In this document: one piece after another, positions 1 to 7,542 of the stretch
How positions within the stretch are numbered: position 1 is the first letter of the stretch
How the letters are laid out: each line of letters opens with the position of its first letter
The notes under the pieces: generated by a model
Told to the model about the DNA's origin: nothing
The model's database searches: none
The model's input: only the letters and a program-made list of their open reading frames with translations
Assembly (NCBI GenBank): GCA_003538135.1
Contig: DPOR01000013.1
Span: 489,927 to 553,926 of the forward strand
Length of the DNA: 64,000 bases
Source: Oscillospiraceae bacterium
GTDB taxonomy: Bacteria; Bacillota; Clostridia; Oscillospirales; Acutalibacteraceae
Reading direction: 5' to 3'
Program-made: the position numbers and the translations under genes

Positions 1-306
1 GGCATCGAGGAACTCGTCTCCGTGGCAGACCACCGCCTTTGCGCCGTGCTTTATCGCTTTTCTTATAGCTCTGAAGAAGTAAGTCGTGCCGCGCTGAGAC
101 GGTCTGTAATATTTGCAGCTGGCTCCGTAATCGGCGGCGTAGCTTTTTACTCCGTCCCAAACCACGGAATTATACGACCTGTCATATATATCGCCGACAT
201 CGGTAATGAACACCGCTTCGTATTTTTCGTGTTTTGCGCAGGCGCAGAGACTAAAAAGCATCGCCAATACGCAAAGCGCCGCTGTTATACGCCGAAAATT
301 TTTCAA
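1..306 (-). CDS. BMP-family nucleoside-binding lipoprotein, 3' part outside window
   Basis: Only the first 102 codons are in the window. The product starts with a basic N-terminus, a hydrophobic stretch and a lipobox-like LCAC with the acceptor Cys at about residue 23. It continues with the opening strand of the BMP/Med family (AVFITDVGDIYDRSYN, then VWDGVK). BMP proteins are the substrate-binding lipoproteins of nucleoside ABC importers. The start is taken as TTG at 306, because it overlaps the cdd stop (TTGA) and has AGGAG eight bases upstream. Its place as last visible gene of deoC-deoD-deoB-cdd suggests it brings in the nucleosides those enzymes degrade. No transporter ATPase or permease is visible, but they could lie beyond the edge. 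Confidence 0.85.
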   Translation of the reverse strand, partial: MKNFRRITAALCVLAMLFSLCACAKHEKYEAVFITDVGDIYDRSYNSVVWDGVKSYAADYGASCKYYRPSQRGTTYFFRAIRKAIKHGAKAVVCHGDEFLDA

Positions 307-728
307 GGCTGATTCTCCTGTTTTAAATTTGCCGGTCCGAATGAGCCGGGCAAAAGTTCTTTGAGCTTAAACGAACGCAGTCCGTTTTCCGTGTTGCAGA
401 TTATTTCAAAAGTTTCCGTATTGCAGAATTCCGCCATGACCTGACGGCATACGCCGCAGGGAGTGCAAAATTCAACACCGTCTTTTCCCCCGGCAACGGC
501 TATTGCGCAAAAGTCGCGTTCTCCGCTTGAAACGGCTTTGAAAAAGGCCGTGCGCTCGGCGCAGACTGTCGGAGTATACGCGGCATTTTCGATATTGCAG
601 CCCGTATATACCGTACCGTCGGAGCAGAGAAGCGCCGCGCCGACGCTGTATCCGGAATAGGGAGAATACGAAATTGCGCGCGCGTCTGAAGCTTGAAAAA
701 ACAGCGCATTACGCTCATTGTCGGTCAT
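303..728 (-). CDS. cdd: Cytidine deaminase
   Basis: Hydrolytically deaminates cytidine and deoxycytidine to uridine and deoxyuridine in pyrimidine salvage. The 141-residue length fits the small homotetrameric class. The zinc site is visible as CNIENAAYTPTVCAERTA (Cys in place of the His of dimeric enzymes, with catalytic Glu) and PCGVCRQ. The start codon overlaps the deoB stop as ATGA, so translation is coupled to deoB. It belongs to the nucleoside catabolism operon and is followed, also with overlap, by a BMP lipoprotein gene. Confidence 0.95.
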   Translation of the reverse strand: MTDNERNALFFQASDARAISYSPYSGYSVGAALLCSDGTVYTGCNIENAAYTPTVCAERTAFFKAVSSGERDFCAIAVAGGKDGVEFCTPCGVCRQVMAEFCNTETFEIICNTENGLRSFKLKELLPGSFGPANLKQENQP

Positions 729-1903
729 ACGTCCGACACCTCCCGCAGAAAGCTCTCTCCGCTTTTAAGCGCGGGCAAGCCGAAGCAATCGAGCACAAAA
801 GCGGAAATATCGGCAAAGGTCGGGCGGGTTCCGATATTAACCCCCGCTTTAACCTTATCGCCGTAAACTATTATAGGGATATACTCGCGCGAATGGTCGG
901 TGCTTGCGGTCGAGGGATCGCAGCCGTGGTCGGCGGTTATTATGAGCACATCGTCGGGACGCATATTTTCAAGGAATTTTCCGAGATGGCAGTCAAACTC
1001 CGTCAGCGCTTTCGCGTAGCCGTCAACATCGTTCCTGTGCCCGTAGAGCATATCGAAATCGACGAGATTGACAAAGCAGAGCCCGTTGAAATCCTCATTT
1101 TGAAGCTCGAGGGTTTTCTCCATGCCGTCGGCGTTGTCTTTGTTTATCCCCCTGTGGTCCGTGATGCCGCGGGAGGCAAAGATATCGTTTATCTTGCCGA
1201 CCGATATTACATCGAAGCCCGAATTTTTCAGCCTGTCGAGCATCGTCTCCCCGGTCGGTTCAAGCGAGAAATCATGCCTGCCAGAGGTTCTGTAAAAGTT
1301 CGGATATTCGCCCTTAAACGGGCGGGCTATGACCCTGCCTACGGCGAGCTCGTCTTTGAGCATACCGCGCGCCTTGCGGCAGATACCGTAAAGCTCTTCG
1401 AGCGGGACTATATCCTCGTGGGCGGCAACTTGAAATACGCTGTCCGCCGAAGTATAGACTATGAGATCGCCCGTCTCCATATGCTGCCTGCCGTAGTCGA
1501 GAATGACCTGCGTGCCGGAATACGGCTTATTGCAGAGCACTCCGCGCCCCGTCAGTCGCGAGAACTCGTCTATCGCATACTGCGGAAATCCGTTCGGGAA
1601 GGTAGGCATGGGCTTTTCCGAGACTATTCCCGCAATCTCCCAGTGGCCCGTCGTCGTGTCCTTTCCCGCCGAACGCTCGGCCGCTCTGCCGAATGCGCCG
1701 CGCGGAGACGCGACCGCACCCTTGGGCGATACCCCGTCGATATTGAAAAGTCCGAGGGACTTCATATTCGGCACATCGAAGCATTCCGAGCGGCTGACCG
1801 CGCCGAAGGTATCGCTTCCGCAGTCATTGTATTTCGCGGCATCGGGAAGCTCGCCGACACCGAAGGAATCGAGGACTATAAGAAAAACTCGCTTTGTTTT
1901 CAA
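725..1903 (-). CDS. deoB: Phosphopentomutase
   Basis: Interconverts (deoxy)ribose 1-phosphate and 5-phosphate, linking the nucleoside phosphorylase DeoD to the aldolase DeoC. It is an alkaline-phosphatase-superfamily enzyme. The N-terminus KTKRVFLIVLDSFGVGELPDA, the GKDTTTGHWEIAG segment and the metal-binding ITADHGCDPSTASTDHSRE are all typical. I place the start at TTG 1903, giving 392 residues, the usual DeoB length. GGGGTG lies 6 bases upstream and the frame before it has no family similarity. An in-frame GTG at 1912 is an alternative. The stop overlaps the cdd start. Confidence 0.95.
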   Translation of the reverse strand: MKTKRVFLIVLDSFGVGELPDAAKYNDCGSDTFGAVSRSECFDVPNMKSLGLFNIDGVSPKGAVASPRGAFGRAAERSAGKDTTTGHWEIAGIVSEKPMPTFPNGFPQYAIDEFSRLTGRGVLCNKPYSGTQVILDYGRQHMETGDLIVYTSADSVFQVAAHEDIVPLEELYGICRKARGMLKDELAVGRVIARPFKGEYPNFYRTSGRHDFSLEPTGETMLDRLKNSGFDVISVGKINDIFASRGITDHRGINKDNADGMEKTLELQNEDFNGLCFVNLVDFDMLYGHRNDVDGYAKALTEFDCHLGKFLENMRPDDVLIITADHGCDPSTASTDHSREYIPIIVYGDKVKAGVNIGTRPTFADISAFVLDCFGLPALKSGESFLREVSDV

Positions 1904-1917
1904 GGGTATCACCCCGT

Positions 1918-2622
1918 TTAAAGAGTATTGAGAGCTATTTCTATCATTTCGTTGAAGCTCTGCTCGCGCTCTGCGGGCGAGCATTCTCCGCTCTCCTTGT
2001 TCATGGGCAGGTCGGATATGGTGCAGATGCACAGCGCGTTTTTGCCGGAGCGTGCGGCGTTCATATAGAGCGCTGCCGCCTCCATCTCAACGGCTAAAAC
2101 GCCCATTTTCTGCCACAGCTCAAAGCTCGGGATATCCTCATAGAAGGTATCGGACGAGACTATATTGCCGACTACGGGCTCCTTGCCCGTTTTTCTCGCG
2201 GCGGCCACCGCCTTTTCGAGCAGGGGGAACGACGCTATCGGCGAAAATACGCCGGGCAGACCGTACTGGTGGGCAAAATTCGAGTTTGTGCACGCGCCCG
2301 CTCCTATGACCACGTCGCGCAGCTTCAGAGAGGGAGCTATGCCGCCCGCCGAGCCTACGCGGATAATATTGTCCACATCGTAGAAATTGAAAAGCTCATA
2401 GGAGTAGATGCCCATCGACGGCATACCCATACCGGAAGCCATAACCGAGACGGGATTGCCGTGATATGTTCCGGTATACCCCTGAATGCCTCTGACATTG
2501 TTTACGAGGCGGGCGTCGTCGAGAAAAGTTTCGGCGATATACTTTGCTCTTAAAGGATCGCCGGGCATGATGACTGTTTTGGCGAAGTCGCCTTTGTTCG
2601 CAGTATTGTGTGCTGTTGACAT
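1918..2622 (-). CDS. deoD: Purine nucleoside phosphorylase, DeoD type
   Basis: Phosphorolyses purine (deoxy)nucleosides to free base and (deoxy)ribose 1-phosphate. The 234-residue product starts MSTAHNTANKGDFAKTVIMPGDP and carries the hexameric NP-I family features: GDPLRAKYIAE (phosphate), SAGGIAPSLKLRDVVIG, and VLAVEMEAAALY for the ribose and base. The start at 2622 follows AAAGGAG at good spacing; the frame extends further upstream but through deoC sequence. It lies 13 bp after deoC, and its ribosome-binding site abuts the deoC stop. Confidence 0.95.
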   Translation of the reverse strand: MSTAHNTANKGDFAKTVIMPGDPLRAKYIAETFLDDARLVNNVRGIQGYTGTYHGNPVSVMASGMGMPSMGIYSYELFNFYDVDNIIRVGSAGGIAPSLKLRDVVIGAGACTNSNFAHQYGLPGVFSPIASFPLLEKAVAAARKTGKEPVVGNIVSSDTFYEDIPSFELWQKMGVLAVEMEAAALYMNAARSGKNALCICTISDLPMNKESGECSPAEREQSFNEMIEIALNTL

Positions 2623-2635
2623 ATTGACTCTCCTT

Positions 2636-3301
2636 TCAATATCCGGACGCATCAAGACCCTTGGCGAGCTTGACAATTCTGCTCGTGCCGAGCCTGTCAC
2701 AGCCGAGGGATATGAATCTCTCGGCGTCGTCAAGGCTGCTGATGCCGCCTGCGGCTTTCATTTTTACGTTGCTTCCTATATGCTCCGAAAAGAGCTTTAT
2801 ATCATCGAAAGTTGCGCCGCCCGTCGAGAAGCCGGTCGAAGTCTTTATATAGTCGGCGCCGGAGCGCGTGACTATATCGCACATTGCTATCTTCTCGTTC
2901 TCGGTAAGCAGGCAGGTTTCGATAATGACCTTCAGAATTTTTCCCTCGCACGCGGCGCGAACCGCCTTTATCTCATTTTCGACATAGACGGTATTGCCGG
3001 ACTTGAGCTCGCCGACATTTATAACCATATCTATCTCATCCGCGCCGTTTTCCACTGCGTCCTTTGTCTCAAAGACCTTGACGGCGGTAGTGTTATAGCC
3101 GTTGGGGAAGCCTATAACGGTGCATATTTTCACCTTGTCACCGACATAGTCCTTCGCTCTTTTGACAAACGCGGGCGGGATACACGCACTCGCCGTGCCG
3201 AACTTCTCGGCGTCGATGAGTATCTGCTCGATATCGCTCCAGCCGGCGGTTACTCCGAGCAGGGTGTGATCGACCTTTTTAAGAATTTCTCTGATGTCCA
3301 T
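2636..3301 (-). CDS. deoC: Deoxyribose-phosphate aldolase
   Basis: Cleaves 2-deoxyribose 5-phosphate to glyceraldehyde 3-phosphate and acetaldehyde, the last step of deoxynucleoside catabolism. The 221-residue class I aldolase shows IDMVINVGELKSG, LKVIIETCLLT and the Schiff-base lysine in ADYIKTSTGF. An AAGGISS phosphate-binding loop follows. GGAGG lies 7 bases before the ATG. It is the promoter-proximal gene of the minus-strand deo operon. A dyad at 3364-3383 in the divergent gap to cotJA may be its operator. TTGACA is present on the minus strand near 3356, but I could not find a convincing -10. Confidence 0.95.
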   Translation of the reverse strand: MDIREILKKVDHTLLGVTAGWSDIEQILIDAEKFGTASACIPPAFVKRAKDYVGDKVKICTVIGFPNGYNTTAVKVFETKDAVENGADEIDMVINVGELKSGNTVYVENEIKAVRAACEGKILKVIIETCLLTENEKIAMCDIVTRSGADYIKTSTGFSTGGATFDDIKLFSEHIGSNVKMKAAGGISSLDDAERFISLGCDRLGTSRIVKLAKGLDASGY

Positions 3302-3363
3302 TTTCCGTTCCTCCGTTGTATTTTCTGCGGCAAAAGCAAAGCGTGGAGCTTTGTCAAAAATCC

Positions 3364-3383
3364 GTACAAATCATATGATGTAC
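3364..3383. promoter_or_regulatory. Dyad between deoC and cotJA, possible operator
   Basis: A perfect 10-bp palindrome ATCATATGAT (3370-3379) is flanked by GTAC on both sides (3364-3367 and 3380-3383). It lies in the divergent intergenic region. It could be the operator of the deo operon. Alternatively the CATATGAT part resembles a mother-cell sigma-E -10 (CATAnnnT) for cotJA. The sequence does not decide between these. Confidence 0.35.
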
Positions 3384-3429
3384 AGAGGGATTCCTCATAA
3401 AAAGCAAGCTAAAGGAGTAATGTTTCGAT

Positions 3430-3636
3430 ATGAATTATAACACCCGAAGCGTCGGGGGCTGCTCCTGCCCCATGCGCGAGGCGGCGACTCCGTTTCCGGA
3501 GGAATACAGTGTCGCCATGGCATATGTTCCCGTGCAGACGGATATAAGCGTATACGACGAGATGAAAGCCTTTGAAGTCGGCACGCTGTTTCCCGTTCTC
3601 AACAAGCCGTTCAACCCTGCGAGGTGCTTGAGATGA
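3430..3636 (+). CDS. cotJA: Spore coat protein CotJA
   Basis: Small (68-residue) coat-associated protein. The family signature is visible as SVAMAYVPVQTDISVYD, then KAFEVGTLFPVLNKPF. CotJA, CotJB and CotJC form a module assembled into the inner coat in the mother cell. The ATG follows AAAGGAG at a long 12-base spacing; the nearer ATG at 3420 runs into a stop after six codons, so 3430 is used. The stop overlaps the cotJB start (ATGA). Confidence 0.9.
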   Translation: MNYNTRSVGGCSCPMREAATPFPEEYSVAMAYVPVQTDISVYDEMKAFEVGTLFPVLNKPFNPARCLR

Positions 3637-3884
3637 CTAAGCGCGAGACCATGCTCAGGCGGTTGAGCGCCGCCCAATTCACGCAGTGGGAGCTGCATCT
3701 CTATCTCGACACTCACCCGTCCGATCTCCAGGCGCTTGCACTGTTTAAAAAGTGCGACGCGCGTTACAGGGCATTAAAAAGCGAATATGAATCTCAATTC
3801 GGCTCGCTCACGGCGCTCGACGCAACGGGCGCCGAGTGGCTCAAGAACCCGTGGCCGTGGGATGAAGAGGAGTGTGGCTGCTGA
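3633..3884 (+). CDS. cotJB: Spore coat protein CotJB
   Basis: An 83-residue protein matching CotJB: LRRLSAAQFTQWELHLYLDTHPSD, then a conserved NPWPWDEEE near the C-terminus. Start ATG 3633 overlaps the cotJA stop and has GAGGTG upstream; an in-frame GTG at 3624 is possible but less likely. Its last base overlaps the cotJC start. The role is in spore coat assembly with CotJA and CotJC, and the biochemical function is not known from sequence. Confidence 0.9.
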   Translation: MTKRETMLRRLSAAQFTQWELHLYLDTHPSDLQALALFKKCDARYRALKSEYESQFGSLTALDATGAEWLKNPWPWDEEECGC

Positions 3885-4483
3885 TGTTTGTATATGAAAA
3901 GAAGCTTCAATATCCCGTTAAAATAGCAAATCCGAACCCGAAATACGCGAAAATAATACTCGACCAATACGGCGGGCCCGACGGAGAATTGGGCGCGTCG
4001 CTGCGCTATCTCAGTCAGCGCTTCACCATGCCCTACGCTCAGCTCAAGGGACTGCTCACCGATATCGGCACGGAGGAGCTCGGACACCTCGAAATGATAG
4101 GCGCGATAGTCCACCAGCTCACAAGAAATCTCACGCCGGAGGAGATAAAGAAGGGCGGATTTGAAGCATATTTCGTCACCCATACCGCGGGAGTATATCC
4201 CGCCGGGGCAAACGGTATGCCGTACAGCGCGGGATCCATGCAGTCAAAGGGCGACACAATAGCCGACCTTATGGAGGACATGGCTGCCGAGCAGAAGGCG
4301 CGGGTAACCTACGACAATATTCTGCGCCTTGTTGACGACCCGGATGTCCGCGACCCGATAAAATTCCTGCGCGAGCGCGAGGTAGTCCACTTCCAGCGCT
4401 TCGGCGAGGGGCTGCGCACCGTCACAGACAGGCTCAACTCGAAGAACTACTATTCGTTCAACCCGTCGTTTGACAAATGCTGA
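3884..4483 (+). CDS. cotJC: Spore coat manganese-catalase-like protein CotJC
   Basis: A 199-residue ferritin-fold protein of the manganese catalase family. It opens MFVYEKKLQYPVKIANPNPKYAKI and shows the di-metal helices QYGGPDGELGASLRYLSQRF, DIGTEELGHLEMIG and DMAAEQKARVTYDNIL followed by REREVVHFQRFGE. ATG 3884 (TGATG overlap with cotJB) is chosen over GTG 3872 because the family begins M-[WF]-[VI]-YEKKLQ. The predicted role is coat structure, possibly peroxide protection. The transcript ends at the hairpin at 4496-4532. Confidence 0.93.
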   Translation: MFVYEKKLQYPVKIANPNPKYAKIILDQYGGPDGELGASLRYLSQRFTMPYAQLKGLLTDIGTEELGHLEMIGAIVHQLTRNLTPEEIKKGGFEAYFVTHTAGVYPAGANGMPYSAGSMQSKGDTIADLMEDMAAEQKARVTYDNILRLVDDPDVRDPIKFLREREVVHFQRFGEGLRTVTDRLNSKNYYSFNPSFDKC

Positions 4484-4495
4484 AGTTATAAACTC

Positions 4496-4532
4496 AAGGG
4501 AGCCTCAACGTTCAACGCGCCAAGGCTCCCTT
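4496..4532. terminator. Bidirectional intrinsic terminator, cotJC / BMP
   Basis: Ten-base perfect stem AAGGGAGCCT / AGGCTCCCTT with a 17-base loop, between the convergent cotJC and BMP genes. Flanking A/T-rich tracts are modest on both sides. Confidence 0.7.
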
Positions 4533-4540
4533 AAAACTGC

Positions 4541-5707
4541 TTATTTTACGAAGCTTACGGCGACGTTTTCAAAAGTCTCCTCGCCCGCAAGGAAAGCGGA
4601 AAAATCGTTTTTTACCGTGAGTGTTCCGCCGCTCTTCATGGAATTGACAAGCTTGGCATACTCGCTCCCGGTGAGCTTTTTAAACTTTGAGGTTGCAAAA
4701 GGCAGACCGACGGCGTTATCGTCAACGCCGAGATTGGACATAAGTCCGCCGACGAGCACCCATTTGCCCGCATAGAAAGAGGTAAGCACCTTCTGCGCGG
4801 CGGCGCTCAGTCCTTTCATAGCCGAGGTTATGACCGTATCGGAGACGGAGGACTGATCGACATCGACGCCTATAGTCTTGCCGTTATTGTCCGAAGCGGC
4901 CTCAAAGACGGAATCGCACATTTCTCCGCCGCAGGAAAACACGCACTGCGTGCCGGACTTGTACCATCCGTCGACCATTTTCTGAAGCTCGGGCGACGCG
5001 GAGAAGCTGTCTCCGTAGAGATAGCTGTACTTCATCTCGACGGAAGCGCCCGTTATCTCGGCAGCGTCGTTTGCGCCCTGCACAAAGCCGTAGCCGAATC
5101 TGTTGACGGACGGATTGTTGCCCGCTCCGCCGCCGACAAAGCCGAGCTTTGTATTACCCTCGGTAACGGCGGCATAGCCCGCAAGATAGCCGCACTGCTC
5201 CTCCATGAAGGAGACTGCAGCGACATTCGAGAGAGTTTTTCCGTTGCCGTCCGTGAGCACATATCCGTCAACAAAGACAAACTTCGTATCGGGATTCTCC
5301 GCAGCGGCGCGCTTGAGAGCCTTTTCCTGCTCGTAGCCGGTAGCGACGATTATCTTTGCGCCGCCGCTTATAGCCTCAATGAAAGCATTGTATCTGTCGT
5401 CATCCGAGGCCTTATTGCCGTTTCTCGGCTGATAATATTTATATGATTTGCCGTTTTGATAGGCAAAGGTCTTTACTCCGTCCCATGTGCCCTGGTTGAA
5501 GGACTTATCCTTGAGCCTGCCGACATTTGTGACCATCGCTATCTCGTATTTTCCGTCTTTCGAGGTCATGGTGTCGGCTATTTCGTCTGCCGAAATTATT
5601 TGGGCATCGTCTCTGTCGTTCACAAGACCGGTTTTGTTGCATGCGGTAAGAGCGGCGCAGCCGAATATCATAAGCACCGCGAGAAGCACCGCAAGGGTCC
5701 TCTTCAT
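4541..5707 (-). CDS. BMP-family nucleoside-binding lipoprotein
   Basis: A 388-residue lipoprotein with a signal peptide and lipobox LTAC (Cys 23), then the BMP fold: YEIAMVTNVGRLKDKSFNQGTWDGVK, IIVATGYEQEKALKRAA, KFVFVDGYV, FMEEQCGYLAGYAAV and GKTIGVDVDQS. BMP proteins deliver nucleosides to ABC importers. It is a single-gene unit behind its own strong promoter (5764-5792) and has no transporter genes beside it. It therefore probably shares or borrows a permease, possibly one encoded beyond the left edge with the first BMP gene. It is a paralogue of the partial BMP gene at 1-306. Confidence 0.92.
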   Translation of the reverse strand: MKRTLAVLLAVLMIFGCAALTACNKTGLVNDRDDAQIISADEIADTMTSKDGKYEIAMVTNVGRLKDKSFNQGTWDGVKTFAYQNGKSYKYYQPRNGNKASDDDRYNAFIEAISGGAKIIVATGYEQEKALKRAAAENPDTKFVFVDGYVLTDGNGKTLSNVAAVSFMEEQCGYLAGYAAVTEGNTKLGFVGGGAGNNPSVNRFGYGFVQGANDAAEITGASVEMKYSYLYGDSFSASPELQKMVDGWYKSGTQCVFSCGGEMCDSVFEAASDNNGKTIGVDVDQSSVSDTVITSAMKGLSAAAQKVLTSFYAGKWVLVGGLMSNLGVDDNAVGLPFATSKFKKLTGSEYAKLVNSMKSGGTLTVKNDFSAFLAGEETFENVAVSFVK

Positions 5708-5763
5708 GGTAAAACCTCCTATATATCTCCTATATATGACTCACGCGTCCGTTTCGATTGTTT

Positions 5764-5792
5764 ATTATATCATCACTGCGGCTTTAAATCAA
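5764..5792 (-). promoter_or_regulatory. Sigma-A promoter of the BMP lipoprotein gene
   Basis: On the minus strand TTGATT (5792-5787), 17 bp, TATAAT (5769-5764), about 57 bp before the ATG. One of five TTGATT-N17 promoters in the window. Confidence 0.8.
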
Positions 5793-5889
5793 CAAAGTTT
5801 TGTCAATTTTTTATACTCTATATATAGTTATAACCGCAGAAGAAAAATATATTACTTTTTATAAATCGGGCAAAGTAATATATAAGAGA

Positions 5890-5918
5890 TTGATTTTAGA
5901 ACGCACAGATGATATAAT
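5890..5918 (+). promoter_or_regulatory. Sigma-A promoter of the phosphoesterase gene
   Basis: TTGATT (5890-5895), 17-bp spacer, TATAAT (5913-5918), 31 bp before the ATG of the metallophosphoesterase gene. Confidence 0.8.
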
Positions 5919-5949
5919 CAATAAAAATATCAAGCGAGGTCTTTATAAA

Positions 5950-7164
5950 ATGCACCCTTTTGCCGCTTTTTGCAGACGCAATCTCAACGCGCTCGGACTC
6001 GAGCTTTACAGTCTCGCATATCCCCTGCTCCCGAAGGACAGGCGCGACTGGCTGTTTGAAAAAAATGTGAATATCGTTCCCGCCGAGACGGGCGTTAAGA
6101 TAATCGACAGAGACGGAGAGAGCGTCACTATCGGCAAGTTCAACAAGGACGGCACATATTCGGACAAGCCGTTTCGCATTCTCACCGCGACCGACCTTCA
6201 CCTCGGCGACACTCCCTCTCTGCGCCGCAAAACGATGCAAATGCTTGCGAATCACATCTCCCAGGCAAAGCCCGACCTTGTGATATTCACGGGCGACGTT
6301 ATACTTTCAAAATATCAGCAGCTTGACTCGGTTCAGTTTGCGCGTTTTATGGAAAAAACCGGGGTCTACTGGGCTATTGTGTTCGGCAATCACGAGGTAC
6401 GCGAGGAAAAGGGCTTCTACAAGTGGCTTATGCTCGACTCCGTGAGACGCTATCCGCACTGCCTTGCGCTCCACGGAAATGACAGTCTCTACGGCTACGG
6501 CAACTACAGAATAGACATCAAAAACGGTGAAAATTCGCTGCTCCAGAGTCTCTATTTATTTGACTCGGGGCGCGATATACGTGAGAGATATTATAAAGAT
6601 TACGGCGTACCCGAGGATATGAAGGGCTATGATTTCTTAAAGCCCGAGCAGATAGAGTGGTACAAAAACTGCGTACGAAGCACAGAGGAAAAATACGGAA
6701 AAGTCAAGTCTATGATGTATTTCCACATTCCCCTGCCGGAGTTCGAGCACGTTATGAAGTTAGACGAGAACGGACATTATGTCCCGACGGGCGAGGCGAA
6801 AATTTTCTACGGAGGGATGTATGAATCCGTCGGCTGCTCGCCGTTCAACAGCGGAATGTTTGACGCCATATGCGAGCTCGGAAGCACGCAGGCTGTCTAC
6901 TGCGGTCACGACCATATCAACGACTTCTGCGCAAACTACAAGGGAATATGCTTCATATACAGCCAATGCGGCGGATATGAGACCTACACCATGGGCACAA
7001 ACTTCGGCTGGCCGGAGGAAAAATGGATGCAGGGTGTGACGGTGACGGAAATTCTCCGCGACGGCAGCATAACGGTCGGCAGACGCTTTAACCGCGACTA
7101 TCTCAAGAAACCCGAGCAGTTCAACGCCGAAAAGCAGGCCTACGAAGAAAGCAGGAAAAAATAA
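5950..7164 (+). CDS. Calcineurin-like metallophosphoesterase
   Basis: A 404-residue cytoplasmic protein of the metallophosphatase superfamily. The di-metal motifs appear in order: TATDLHLGD, LVIFTGDVI, IVFGNHEVRE, a histidine in MMYFHIPLPEF, and YCGHDHINDF. The physiological substrate cannot be told from sequence; relatives include phosphodiesterases and protein phosphatases. The reading frame is open upstream, but ATG 5950 is chosen because GCGAGG precedes it and it lies just after a consensus promoter. It is followed after one base by a TfoX-N gene, so the two are cotranscribed. Confidence 0.85.
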   Translation: MHPFAAFCRRNLNALGLELYSLAYPLLPKDRRDWLFEKNVNIVPAETGVKIIDRDGESVTIGKFNKDGTYSDKPFRILTATDLHLGDTPSLRRKTMQMLANHISQAKPDLVIFTGDVILSKYQQLDSVQFARFMEKTGVYWAIVFGNHEVREEKGFYKWLMLDSVRRYPHCLALHGNDSLYGYGNYRIDIKNGENSLLQSLYLFDSGRDIRERYYKDYGVPEDMKGYDFLKPEQIEWYKNCVRSTEEKYGKVKSMMYFHIPLPEFEHVMKLDENGHYVPTGEAKIFYGGMYESVGCSPFNSGMFDAICELGSTQAVYCGHDHINDFCANYKGICFIYSQCGGYETYTMGTNFGWPEEKWMQGVTVTEILRDGSITVGRRFNRDYLKKPEQFNAEKQAYEESRKK

Positions 7165-7165
7165 A

Positions 7166-7477
7166 ATGGCATCGAGCAAAGAATATCTCGACTATGTGCT
7201 CGAGCAGCTGAGCGAGACAGGCGACGTGACAAGCCGCGCTATGATGGGCGAATACATACTGTATTTTCGCGGAAAAGTAATAGGCGGCATATACGACAAC
7301 AGGCTTCTCGTAAAGCCCGTCGAGGCGGCGCGCAGGATGATGCCCGACGCTTCGGAGGAGCTGCCTTATGACGGCGCGAAGCCGATGCTCTCGGTCGATA
7401 ACATCGAGGACAAAGAATTTCTGAAAGATCTGTTTGAAGCGATATACGACGAGCTGCCGAGCCCTAAGAAAAAATAA
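7166..7477 (+). CDS. TfoX N-terminal domain protein
   Basis: A 103-residue protein covering just the TfoX/Sxy N-terminal domain: SRAMMGEYILYFRGKVIGGIYDNRLLVKP, ending in a basic PSPKKK tail. Standalone TfoX-N proteins are common in Firmicutes and have no established function; the name comes from competence regulators of proteobacteria. It is translated from the same message as the phosphoesterase, with a purine-rich AGGAAAAAA ribosome-binding region. Confidence 0.75.
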   Translation: MASSKEYLDYVLEQLSETGDVTSRAMMGEYILYFRGKVIGGIYDNRLLVKPVEAARRMMPDASEELPYDGAKPMLSVDNIEDKEFLKDLFEAIYDELPSPKKK

Positions 7478-7481
7478 GAAA

Positions 7482-7518
7482 TGCTCCCGATTATTTTAAA
7501 AAACCGGGAGCACTTTTT
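7482..7518. terminator. Bidirectional terminator between TfoX-N gene and hydrolase
   Basis: Eight-base stem TGCTCCCG / CGGGAGCA with a loop of about 15 bases; CTTTTTG follows on plus and a T-rich loop and flank on minus. It separates two convergent genes. Confidence 0.8.
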
Positions 7519-7542
7519 GTTTTTAAATCGGAGAGACGCAAA

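Noticed and set aside
22..312. Plus-strand 96-codon frame at the left edge
   Set aside because: The minus strand encodes the start of a BMP lipoprotein with lipobox and coupling to cdd, which explains the sequence.
674..1921. Long plus-strand open frame (415 codons) opposite deoB
   Set aside because: It mirrors the codon structure of deoB, has no domain similarity and no ribosome-binding site. deoB is unmistakable.
3356..3361. TTGACA on the minus strand before deoC as a promoter
   Set aside because: No acceptable -10 at 16-18 bp; the real deo promoter could not be placed.
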